Positions 7,957 through 15,817 of a DNA stretch of 64,000 bases are shown here, piece after piece. Within the stretch, counting starts at the first letter, position 1. Every line of letters begins with the position of its first letter. The notes under the pieces are model-generated. The model was not told the origin of the DNA and did not search any database. It was given only the letters and a program-made list of their open reading frames with translations. A program made the position numbers and the translations under genes. The DNA is from Pleomorphochaeta sp. Lineage in GTDB: Bacteria > Spirochaetota > Spirochaetia > Sphaerochaetales > Sphaerochaetaceae. The stretch spans positions 1-64,000 of the forward strand of contig JAQQAS010000039.1 of NCBI GenBank assembly GCA_028532815.1. Reading direction: 5' to 3'.

Positions 7957-9498
7957 ATGAATAATAATTTTGTTGAGTTAAAAAATATTAGCAAAGTCTT
8001 TCCAAATATTGTTGCAAACGATGATGTTTCTATAGAAGTAAAACAGGGTGAAATTTATGCAATATTAGGTGAGAATGGTGCTGGTAAATCAACATTAATG
8101 AGTATCCTATTTGGATTGTATGAACCTACCTCGGGAAGTATTTACATTAAAGGTGAAAAAGTTAAGATAACTTCTCCTCTTGATGCAAATAAACTTCATA
8201 TTGGAATGGTCCACCAACATTTTAAACTAGTCGATAATCAAAGTGTTGCTGAAAACATTATTTTAGGTATTGAGCCTATAAAAAAGAAGTTTGGGATTTT
8301 CCCTAAAGTTGATATTGAAAATGCTAATAAAGATGTTGCTTTATTATCAAAGAAATATCATTTGGATGTGAATCCAACCGACTTAATTCAAGATGTAGCT
8401 GTTTCAACACGTCAAAGAGTTGAAATATTAAAAATGCTATACAGAAATGCTGAATTATTAATATTTGACGAACCTACTGCTGTATTAACTCCTCAAGAGA
8501 TCGAGTCTTTATTGGATATAATAAAATCTCTTCGAGATAGTGGAAAAACAATCATTATAATTACTCATAAACTTGATGAGATAAAGAAAATAGCAGATAG
8601 ATGTGCAATATTGAGAAAAGGTAAATTAATTGATGTCTTAGATGTAGCAAAATCTACTACTAAAGAAATGGCATCACTTATGGTCGGTCATGATATTTCT
8701 CTGCAAATAAAGAAAGATGATAAGCCTTTTGGCGAAACTGTTTTAGATGTTGAAAAAATTAATACATTTAATAAAGATGGTGTACAAACTTTAAAAGATG
8801 TTTCTTTCTCAGTTAAAAAGGGACAAATCTTAGCAGTCGCTGGTGTTTCTGGAAATGGACAAGTGGAGATAGCTGATGCAATCGCAGGTCTTTTAAAAAC
8901 CTCTAGTGGTAGTATTTTATTAAATGGCAAAAATATCAATAATTTAAGTATAAGAGAGAGGCTTGAAGAAGGAATCTCTTATATTCCAGAAGACAGACAT
9001 AATGTAGGTTTATTATTAGATTTTACTTTATCTGAAAATCTATGTCTTAAACAATATTATAAAGAGCCATACTGCTCAAAACACGGTGTACTCAATTTTA
9101 AAAAGTTTGATGAAATAAGCAATATTTTAATCGATAATTATGATATTAGGTGTGGTGAAGAAAAGGCAAAAACAATTGTTAGAAGTATGAGTGGTGGAAA
9201 TCAACAAAAAGCAATTATTGCAAGAGAAATCCATTCAAATTCTGATTTAATTATTTTTGTACAACCAACAAGAGGTTTAGATGTTGGTGCTATTGAAATT
9301 ATACATAAAAGAATTGCTGAATTAAGAAATGCTGGTAAAGCTATTTTATTAATTTCTCTTGAATTAGATGAAATTATGTCTTTAGCAGATACTATTTTAG
9401 TAATATATGGTGGAGAAGTTCAAACCATAAAGGATGCAAAAGACTTAACTAAAGAAAGAGTTGGAGAATATATGATGGGGGTACATAAATCGTGCTAA
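7957..9498 (+). CDS. Nucleoside ABC importer, double ATP-binding subunit (NupO/YufO-like)
   Basis: This 513-residue protein has two ABC ATPase domains in tandem, as in RbsA/NupO-type importers. The first domain has Walker A GENGAGKST (about 37-45), a degenerate signature around VSTRQRVEIL and Walker B LLIFDEPT. The second has a degenerate Walker A (GVSGNGQVE), signature MSGGNQQKA and IFVQPTRGLD, with Gln in place of the Walker B Glu as is usual for this family. It energises uptake through the two permeases encoded immediately downstream. RBS TTGGAG is just after the attenuator hairpin. The gene overlaps the next one by 7 nt. Confidence 0.92.
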   Translation: MNNNFVELKNISKVFPNIVANDDVSIEVKQGEIYAILGENGAGKSTLMSILFGLYEPTSGSIYIKGEKVKITSPLDANKLHIGMVHQHFKLVDNQSVAENIILGIEPIKKKFGIFPKVDIENANKDVALLSKKYHLDVNPTDLIQDVAVSTRQRVEILKMLYRNAELLIFDEPTAVLTPQEIESLLDIIKSLRDSGKTIIIITHKLDEIKKIADRCAILRKGKLIDVLDVAKSTTKEMASLMVGHDISLQIKKDDKPFGETVLDVEKINTFNKDGVQTLKDVSFSVKKGQILAVAGVSGNGQVEIADAIAGLLKTSSGSILLNGKNINNLSIRERLEEGISYIPEDRHNVGLLLDFTLSENLCLKQYYKEPYCSKHGVLNFKKFDEISNILIDNYDIRCGEEKAKTIVRSMSGGNQQKAIIAREIHSNSDLIIFVQPTRGLDVGAIEIIHKRIAELRNAGKAILLISLELDEIMSLADTILVIYGGEVQTIKDAKDLTKERVGEYMMGVHKSC

Positions 9499-10637
9499 AA
9501 AAAGATAATATATTCAAGAGAAGTTTTGTAGGATTTTGTGGTCCTGGTAAACATCAAGTATTAAGAATTTCACTTTTTTGTTTGCTACTAAGTTTATTAG
9601 GTGGAGCTATTTTACTTCTACTATTAGGCAAAAACCCTTTAGTCGCTTATAAAAGTTTATTACAAGGCTCTGGACTTCTTCCAAAAGGAAGATATGCTGG
9701 TAAAAAGAGTCAATTTACTGATTTTCTTAATTTATTAAATTATACAGTTCCTATGATATTTGCATCTCTTTCAGTTGCAGTTGCACTAAAATGTGGATTA
9801 TTTAATATCTGTGTTTCTGGAATAATGGTTTTATCAGGTTTCTTAGCAACAATATTAGTTGGTTATAGTGATATCACATCAATTGTTGCAAAAGTTCTTG
9901 TAATTTTAATAGGCGTTGGTGTTGGTGCTTTAATGGGAGCTCTTATAGGGTGGTTAAAGTATAAATTTAATATGAATGAAGTTGTTGTTGCTATTATGTT
10001 TAACTACATTATAAGTTATGTTGCAAGCTTCTTTATTCAAACAAGATTTGTAGATCCAATTACTCGACAAAGTATTGAAATTAACGATAGTGCAAGATTA
10101 ACGTTAGTTGATGTTGAAATGTTTAATCTGAGGATGAATATTACAACAGTATTTGTTCTAGCAATCTTAGTGATTTTTGCTCTCAAATTTTTATTAGACA
10201 AAACTCGTTTTGGTTTTGAATTAAAAGCAGTAGGTTCTAATAAAAAAGCTTCAAGATATAGTGGAATCAAAGTTGGTAGCACAATTGTTAGAACTATGAT
10301 TATATCTGGAGCTTTGGCAGGTCTTGCAGGAGTTACTTACTATTTAGGAAGTTATGCATCTATTCAACCTAGAGTTGTTCCTTCTTTGGGATTTGATGCA
10401 ATTGCTGTTGCACTTTTGGGTAATATGAGTCCTATTGGTTGTTTCTTTGCATCGTTCTTAGTGATGATATTTGAAAGTGGAACTGCTTATCTTTCCTCTA
10501 GATTAGGGGTCCTTAGAGAAATAGCTGCTTTAATTACAAGCATTCTTTTACTATTTAGTGCAAGCAGTGGATATTTCAAATTAATGGCAAATAAATTTAA
10601 TACTGAGTTATTAGATATTGGAGGTAAAAATGAATAA
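9492..10637 (+). CDS. Nucleoside ABC importer permease 1 (NupP/YufP-like)
   Basis: This is a 381-residue polytopic inner-membrane permease of the BPD_transp_2 (branched-chain/ribose/nucleoside) family. The N-terminal membrane segment (LSLLGGAILLLLLGKNPLVA), a soluble insertion and the VALKCGLFNICVSGIM and GSNKKASRYSGIKV motifs are typical of the larger of the two BMP-transporter permeases. The start is GTG at 9492, overlapping the ATPase stop by 7 nt, which indicates translational coupling. Confidence 0.9.
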   Translation: MLKKDNIFKRSFVGFCGPGKHQVLRISLFCLLLSLLGGAILLLLLGKNPLVAYKSLLQGSGLLPKGRYAGKKSQFTDFLNLLNYTVPMIFASLSVAVALKCGLFNICVSGIMVLSGFLATILVGYSDITSIVAKVLVILIGVGVGALMGALIGWLKYKFNMNEVVVAIMFNYIISYVASFFIQTRFVDPITRQSIEINDSARLTLVDVEMFNLRMNITTVFVLAILVIFALKFLLDKTRFGFELKAVGSNKKASRYSGIKVGSTIVRTMIISGALAGLAGVTYYLGSYASIQPRVVPSLGFDAIAVALLGNMSPIGCFFASFLVMIFESGTAYLSSRLGVLREIAALITSILLLFSASSGYFKLMANKFNTELLDIGGKNE

Positions 10638-11589
10638 TATTATAATTGAGAGTATGGCTTTCACATTACCTCTATTTATCATTGCTATAGGTGGTATATT
10701 TTGCGAAGGAAGCGGGGTTATTAATTTAGCTTTGGAAGGCTTACTTGGCATGGGAGCTTTCTTTGGTGGTTTAATAGTAGCTGCATTTACATCAACTTTT
10801 ATAGATTCACAATCGACTTTAGTTTACATTTCCCTTTTTTCAGCAATGGTAGGTGGTGCTTTATTTGCGATGCTTTATGCCTTAATAGTATTAAAATTCC
10901 AAGCAAATCAAGTAATTAGTGGTGTCGTTATAAATATGTTATCTGTATCTCTTACTGCATTTTTGACAAACCAGTTAAATATATCGTTGTTTAATCAATC
11001 ATCAAATAAATTTATGTTATTCGTATTTCCAAGAGTAACTGTTCCATTTATTTCAAAAATTCCTGTTTTAGGTGCATTTTTTACTGATGTTTATGTTTTC
11101 GAATTTATAATAGTAGTAGTTGCCTCATTTATGGCTTACCTATTATATAAAACACCATTTGGAATGAGACTAAGAGCTTGTGGAGATAATCCTCACTCTG
11201 TTGCTGCAGCAGGTAAAAATGTCACTAGAATAAGATTTATAGCAATATTGATAAGTGGTGCTATGAGTGGCTTAGGTGGTATTTGTTTTGCATATTCAAT
11301 TTCTACCAACTTTTCACCAAGTATTTACGTCGGTTATGGTTATTTAGCTATTGCAGCATATATTTTTGGAAACTGGAAGATTTCTAATACTCTATTGGCT
11401 TGTCTTATATTTGGTTTTGCTAGAAGTATTGGATATTTTATGATTCAAAAGTTATCACTGCCAAGTAGCTACAGTGATTTAGTTTTAACATTCCCTTATG
11501 TTCTAACACTAATTTTATTGCTGTTTTTTTCAAAGAGTAATAGAGCTCCAAGAGCTTTGGGTGAAATCTACGATAAAGGTAAACGTTAA
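10630..11589 (+). CDS. Nucleoside ABC importer permease 2 (NupQ/YufQ-like)
   Basis: This is a 319-residue polytopic permease paired with the upstream one. The family motifs EGSGVINLALEGLLGMGAF and LRACGDNPHSVAAAGKNV are clear. I place the start at ATG 10630 and not at an in-frame TTG at 10618, because GGAGG at 10620-10624 sits at ideal distance from it. The gene then overlaps the end of permease 1 by 8 nt. This completes a BMP-type nucleoside importer. Confidence 0.9.
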   Translation: MNNIIIESMAFTLPLFIIAIGGIFCEGSGVINLALEGLLGMGAFFGGLIVAAFTSTFIDSQSTLVYISLFSAMVGGALFAMLYALIVLKFQANQVISGVVINMLSVSLTAFLTNQLNISLFNQSSNKFMLFVFPRVTVPFISKIPVLGAFFTDVYVFEFIIVVVASFMAYLLYKTPFGMRLRACGDNPHSVAAAGKNVTRIRFIAILISGAMSGLGGICFAYSISTNFSPSIYVGYGYLAIAAYIFGNWKISNTLLACLIFGFARSIGYFMIQKLSLPSSYSDLVLTFPYVLTLILLLFFSKSNRAPRALGEIYDKGKR

Positions 11590-11670
11590 TAATTTTAAAA
11601 TAAAGATCTAAGAGGGTCTTTTAAAAAAAATAAATTTAGGAGAAGGGATTTTTTAATCCTTAAGGAAGTT

Positions 11671-12900
11671 ATGAAAAAATTTAATCTATTTATTGGGATA
11701 ACAGCAATTGTTATTGGATTTAGTTCTTGTACCACTGTATCAGATGTTGTTCAAAACGAAATTAAAGACGATCAACTATATTTAGAGAGTGTATATAATA
11801 TTGATTTATATGATACTTCTATTGATTTAAATAGTTTTATTGAAAGTGCTAAGGATATCAGTGGTAAAGATATCTCTCTTTCAAAAGATGTAATCGAAGC
11901 ATTAGTAAAAGCTGCTGATTTTGAAGAATTAGCTTTAACTTATAGTGATGAAAAAGCAAGCTCTAGACTTGATTATTATGGTGTTAAAAAAATTGGTGAT
12001 TTTGATGCTAAATATGTAGCTTGTGCTCTAGATGCTAAATTAATTACTAGCTCAGATGTTTCAAAATTAGTTAAAGAAGACTCAATTGATGGAGATGTAG
12101 CTGCAACTTTATTAATGAATATTGCACAAGTAAATGGAGTTTCAAGAAATTATATTGGAAATATTAGTGATGATGATATTTTAAACAAAGTTGCTTCAGC
12201 TTTTAATTCATATTATATCTATTCTGATAATAATCTAGATGTCGTTGGTAAAGAATTAGTTAAATCAAAAGCTTCAACTGGTTATAATTTAAAGAAAGAG
12301 GGATTTAATTCAAATTTCATTTCAGAATTAACTATCAAATATGGTCACAGTGATGAAAAACACCTTAAACAATTAATTGCTTTATTAAATAGTGAAGGCA
12401 TTGATGCAAAATTACAAATCGAGCCTAAAGTTTCAATTTATCAATACTTACTAGAATGGGGTCCAATACCAGAACCATCATATTCATATTTTGTAGAACA
12501 ATACAGTGAAGATTTATATCTTGTAAATGCTTTAGAATATGATGCATTGTTTGAATTTGAAAGTGAGGCCGATCTTTTAGATTTTAATAGAATTATTGAA
12601 CAATATTCTAAGAAAAATAGTGAAAACCAAAAAGAAGGTAGTGATGTTAAACTTATTTCAGGTGCATGGTGGCAACCTCTTTATAGTACTACTGTAATGT
12701 ATGATGAACAAGCATACCAAGTAATTTATGATAGCGTTGCAACAGAAGGTGGTTATTCAATTCACCCATTCTGTTTAGAAGAAAACAAAGATGAACTTTC
12801 ATCTATTATGCAAAGTTATACTGATGCACCAGTTGTTCTAAATAAAATGTTTGTAAACAATGCCTTCTATAGATATCTGAGTGGTGAAGGTTGGGAATAA
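11671..12900 (+). CDS. Uncharacterised lipoprotein
   Basis: I do not recognise this 409-residue protein. It has a lipoprotein signal peptide (MKKFNLFIGITAIVIGFSSC; lipobox FSSC, Cys20), so it should be membrane-anchored. The remainder looks soluble and acidic, with a conserved-looking aromatic patch near the C-terminus (LISGAWWQPLYSTTVMYDEQ). It follows the nucleoside permease by 81 nt, a stretch that contains two small hairpins (AAAGATC...GGTCTTT and AGGGATT...AATCCTT) but no strong terminator. It may therefore belong to the nucleoside operon. A solid terminator follows it. Confidence 0.7.
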   Translation: MKKFNLFIGITAIVIGFSSCTTVSDVVQNEIKDDQLYLESVYNIDLYDTSIDLNSFIESAKDISGKDISLSKDVIEALVKAADFEELALTYSDEKASSRLDYYGVKKIGDFDAKYVACALDAKLITSSDVSKLVKEDSIDGDVAATLLMNIAQVNGVSRNYIGNISDDDILNKVASAFNSYYIYSDNNLDVVGKELVKSKASTGYNLKKEGFNSNFISELTIKYGHSDEKHLKQLIALLNSEGIDAKLQIEPKVSIYQYLLEWGPIPEPSYSYFVEQYSEDLYLVNALEYDALFEFESEADLLDFNRIIEQYSKKNSENQKEGSDVKLISGAWWQPLYSTTVMYDEQAYQVIYDSVATEGGYSIHPFCLEENKDELSSIMQSYTDAPVVLNKMFVNNAFYRYLSGEGWE

Positions 12901-12923
12901 AAAAAGATTAACAACAATTTTTT

Positions 12924-12955
12924 GGGCTATTGCATTTTGTGTGATAGCCCTTTTT
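12924..12955 (+). terminator. Terminator after the lipoprotein gene
   Basis: GGGCTAT (12924-12930) pairs with ATAGCCC (12944-12950), extended by wobble pairs into an 11-bp stem, followed by TTTTT. Confidence 0.85.
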
Positions 12956-13007
12956 ATGCTCTTTTGAAATATACATAAATTTCTAACATTGTTTTTTATC
13001 TATTTTG

Positions 13008-13083
13008 TTGACCTTTATTCCCAATTGATGTATTACTTATCCAAAGTTAGTTATTATTTATAACTATTGTTAAAAATAACTAA
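13008..13083 (+). promoter_or_regulatory. marR-efflux operon promoter with MarR-type operator
   Basis: TTGACC (13008-13013) and TATTAC (13031-13036) are spaced 17 bp apart. Just downstream lie TAGTTAT (13048-13054) and its inverse ATAACTA (13060-13066), plus a further AATAACTAA (13075-13083) that is the exact inverse of TTAGTTATT (13047-13055). Three half-sites in the 5' untranslated region, right before the regulator gene, fit autoregulation by the MarR protein. Confidence 0.6.
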
Positions 13084-13105
13084 TAAATCAAAATAGGAGG
13101 TTATT

Positions 13106-13561
13106 TTGGAAAATGCTAGGAAATCAATATTAACTTATATTGAATATTCAAGGAAGATCACCACTATAATTATGCAAAAGATGGCTCCTGTAAGAAAGAA
13201 ATATAAGCTAACAAAATTAGATGCAAATGCTTTAATTTTTTTCGCAGGAGATGAAAACCCTCCGATAGCTAGTGAATTTAGCAAATGTGGTTCATATTCT
13301 AAGTCTAATGTTTCTAAAGCTATATCAAATTTAGCTCAGAAAAATTTAGTTATAATGGAGTCTAATCAAGAAGATAGACGATATCAGAAAATCCAATTAA
13401 CTGATGAAGGTAAATTAGTTGCTAAGGAACTTAGAGATACAATTGAGCCTATAATTAATAAATTAAGTAAAGGGATTAGTCCTGAACAAAAGAATCAGAT
13501 GATAATTTTCTTAACACAGTTAAAAGATAATATTAACGAAGTTATGAAAGATATCGAATAA
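13106..13561 (+). CDS. MarR-family transcriptional regulator
   Basis: This is a 151-residue winged-helix regulator with the MarR signature region SKSNVSKAISNLAQKNLVIMESNQEDRRYQKIQLTD-type wing and recognition helix (about residues 65-110). It is the first gene of an operon encoding a complete RND efflux system and probably represses it, releasing on binding a small molecule. The start is TTG at 13106, with AGGAGG at 13095-13100 five nt upstream. Palindromic half-sites lie between its promoter and RBS. Confidence 0.9.
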   Translation: MENARKSILTYIEYSRKITTIIMQKMAPVRKKYKLTKLDANALIFFAGDENPPIASEFSKCGSYSKSNVSKAISNLAQKNLVIMESNQEDRRYQKIQLTDEGKLVAKELRDTIEPIINKLSKGISPEQKNQMIIFLTQLKDNINEVMKDIE

Positions 13562-13577
13562 AGAAATAGGAAAAATT

Positions 13578-14852
13578 ATGATTAAAAAAATAATATTAAC
13601 AATAATTGTGAGTATTTTTATTATTTCTTCTCCCTTATTTGCAAGAAATTTAAGTCTTGATGATGCGGTAGGGGAAGCTGTTAATAAAAGTGCTCAAGTA
13701 TTATCGAATGCGTTAGAAATTGAAAATGCAACAATAGATGATGAGAATAAATACGCATCTATTTATCCAACACTAAGTGTAAGTGGTACAGCTTATAAAG
13801 CGAATGATTCAGTATATGCAACTGTAACACCTTCTTTATATTTATCTACAACTTTAAGTGCTTCATTTGCTTTTAACCCAGCAATGATAACATCTCTTCA
13901 AACAACGTCTTTATCCCTTAAAAATAAGATTATCAGTTTTGATAAGGCCAAAAAAGATGTTGAGTTACAAATTAAAAAAATATATTACGGAATTTTAGTT
14001 CAAGAGGCTGCCCTAGATCTTCAAAAAGAAAATATTGATTATTTACAACAGACTTTAGAAAATACTCAAGCAGCATATGAAAATGGTGACATTCCAGAAA
14101 TTAATGTGCTACAACTTAAAGCTCAAATTTCTTCTCAAGTAGCTAATTATGAAAAAACTCAAACTACAATAGTTTCACAAAAAAGAACTCTTGCTTTTTT
14201 AATTGGACTTGATGATATTACTGAAGACCTAAATTTAACTGATACATTACCTACTACATATGATGATGATTTATCTAAATATACTTTAGAAAAAGCTTTT
14301 GCTGCATCTCCTGATTTACAATCATCACAAATTAATAGGCAAATGCTTGATGTAAATAAAAAAGCATTAAAGGAATCTACTTATTTTCCATCATTATCCT
14401 TATCTGCAAGTTATAATCCAACTTGGGAAGTAGCAGATGGTGCAATAGATTATTATTACGATGCAGGTAGTGTCAGTGCAACAATTGCCTTCAATATTAC
14501 TAATATGCTACCAGGCTCTTCAAACCAGAAATCTTTACAAAAACTTGATGTTTCATACTCTCAACTAGAGCTAGGAAATACAAGTATTAAAGATAATATT
14601 GTTTTAGAGTTTAATTCAAATATAGAAGCAATTAAAGAAGCTAAAAAACAAATTGAATTAAGTAAAGAAAGTATAGACTTATCAAAGCAATCTTTTGAAT
14701 TAACTTCTCTCTCTTATGAAAGTGGATTCTCTACTTTTTCAGATTTACAATCTGCTCAATTAAGTGTTAGTAATGCGCAGCTCTCATTACTTCAAGCTCA
14801 ATATTCGTATGTAAGTGCTCTTCTTGATTTAGAAGATCAATGTTCAATATAA
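13578..14852 (+). CDS. TolC-family outer membrane efflux protein
   Basis: This 424-residue protein has a signal peptide (IILTIIVSIFIISSPLFA) and the long coiled-coil pattern of outer membrane efflux proteins. Two internally similar repeats contain LQKENIDYLQQTLENTQAAYENGDI and ELSKESIDLSKQSFELTSLSYESGF-like helices. It forms the outer-membrane exit duct for the MFP and RND pump encoded next. It starts 16 nt after marR. Confidence 0.9.
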   Translation: MIKKIILTIIVSIFIISSPLFARNLSLDDAVGEAVNKSAQVLSNALEIENATIDDENKYASIYPTLSVSGTAYKANDSVYATVTPSLYLSTTLSASFAFNPAMITSLQTTSLSLKNKIISFDKAKKDVELQIKKIYYGILVQEAALDLQKENIDYLQQTLENTQAAYENGDIPEINVLQLKAQISSQVANYEKTQTTIVSQKRTLAFLIGLDDITEDLNLTDTLPTTYDDDLSKYTLEKAFAASPDLQSSQINRQMLDVNKKALKESTYFPSLSLSASYNPTWEVADGAIDYYYDAGSVSATIAFNITNMLPGSSNQKSLQKLDVSYSQLELGNTSIKDNIVLEFNSNIEAIKEAKKQIELSKESIDLSKQSFELTSLSYESGFSTFSDLQSAQLSVSNAQLSLLQAQYSYVSALLDLEDQCSI

Positions 14853-14869
14853 CCTTAAGGAAAATTAAA

Positions 14870-15817
14870 ATGATTAGAAATTATAAGAAACAAATTATTA
14901 AAGCTATGGTAATTACAAGTATCTCTGTAATGGGATTAACCTCTTGTAGCAAAATAAATGAATATATAGATAGTTCTTCTAGTGATGAAATCATTGAAAT
15001 AACTAATAGTGAAGAATCAATAAAACCAATTAGTGTAAATGCTGCAAGGGTAGAACTTGGTGAAATTAGTTCAAGCATTGAAGTTGCTGGAACAGTTACT
15101 ACAGGAAATCCTGTAGCAATAGTTGGGGAAGCAACAGGAACTTTAAAAAACTTTAATTTGAAAGTTGGAGATAGAGTAACAGCTGATGAGGTTATTGGAC
15201 AAATTGATCCATCTCGACCTGGAATGAATTATAAAATGAAAGATATTAGTGCTCCAATTTCTGGAACTATTATTTCTGTAAATACAAAAGAGGGCTCATT
15301 AGTATCTCCTTCAAGTCCTTTAGCTTATATCCAAGATTTAAATGATTCTTCTATTAAAGCTAATATAATTGAAAAGTACATTTCTCAAGTTAAAATAGGC
15401 CAAGATGTAGAAGTGAAGTTTGATGCTTTCCCTGATATGGTATTTAAAGGAACTGTATCTGATTTAGATCCTACTGTTAATACACAAACTAGATCTTTAG
15501 GTATTGAAATAGATTATAAAGATCCAGATCAGCTTGTTCTCTCTGGTATGTATGCAAAAAATACTATTATTACCAAAACTGTAGATGATGCACTATTAAT
15601 TCCTTCAACAAGTGTTTTTGCAAAAGATAACTCTTTTTACGTATATCTTATAACTGATAACAAATTAACTAAAACCGATATAACAAAAGGTCTTGAAACT
15701 TATGATTATGTTCAAGTTCTTTCAGGCTTAGAAGAAGGTAATGTAATTGTTAATACTAAATCTTCTCTATTAGGTGAAGGTTCATTTGTAAGCATCCAAA
15801 ACGAAGGAGCCTTTTAA
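14870..15817 (+). CDS. RND efflux periplasmic adaptor (MFP), lipoprotein
   Basis: This 315-residue HlyD/AcrA-type membrane-fusion protein links the RND pump to the TolC-like channel. It has a lipoprotein signal peptide (lipobox LTSC), then a biotinyl-lipoyl-like domain split around KVGDRVTADEVIGQIDPS and ISAPISGTIISVNTKEGSLV, then a beta-barrel domain. I start it at ATG 14870, which gives a proper lipoprotein leader and has AAGGAAA at 14857-14863. An earlier in-frame ATG at 14840 would lie inside tolC. Its stop overlaps the RND start by one base (TAATG). Confidence 0.9.
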   Translation: MIRNYKKQIIKAMVITSISVMGLTSCSKINEYIDSSSSDEIIEITNSEESIKPISVNAARVELGEISSSIEVAGTVTTGNPVAIVGEATGTLKNFNLKVGDRVTADEVIGQIDPSRPGMNYKMKDISAPISGTIISVNTKEGSLVSPSSPLAYIQDLNDSSIKANIIEKYISQVKIGQDVEVKFDAFPDMVFKGTVSDLDPTVNTQTRSLGIEIDYKDPDQLVLSGMYAKNTIITKTVDDALLIPSTSVFAKDNSFYVYLITDNKLTKTDITKGLETYDYVQVLSGLEEGNVIVNTKSSLLGEGSFVSIQNEGAF

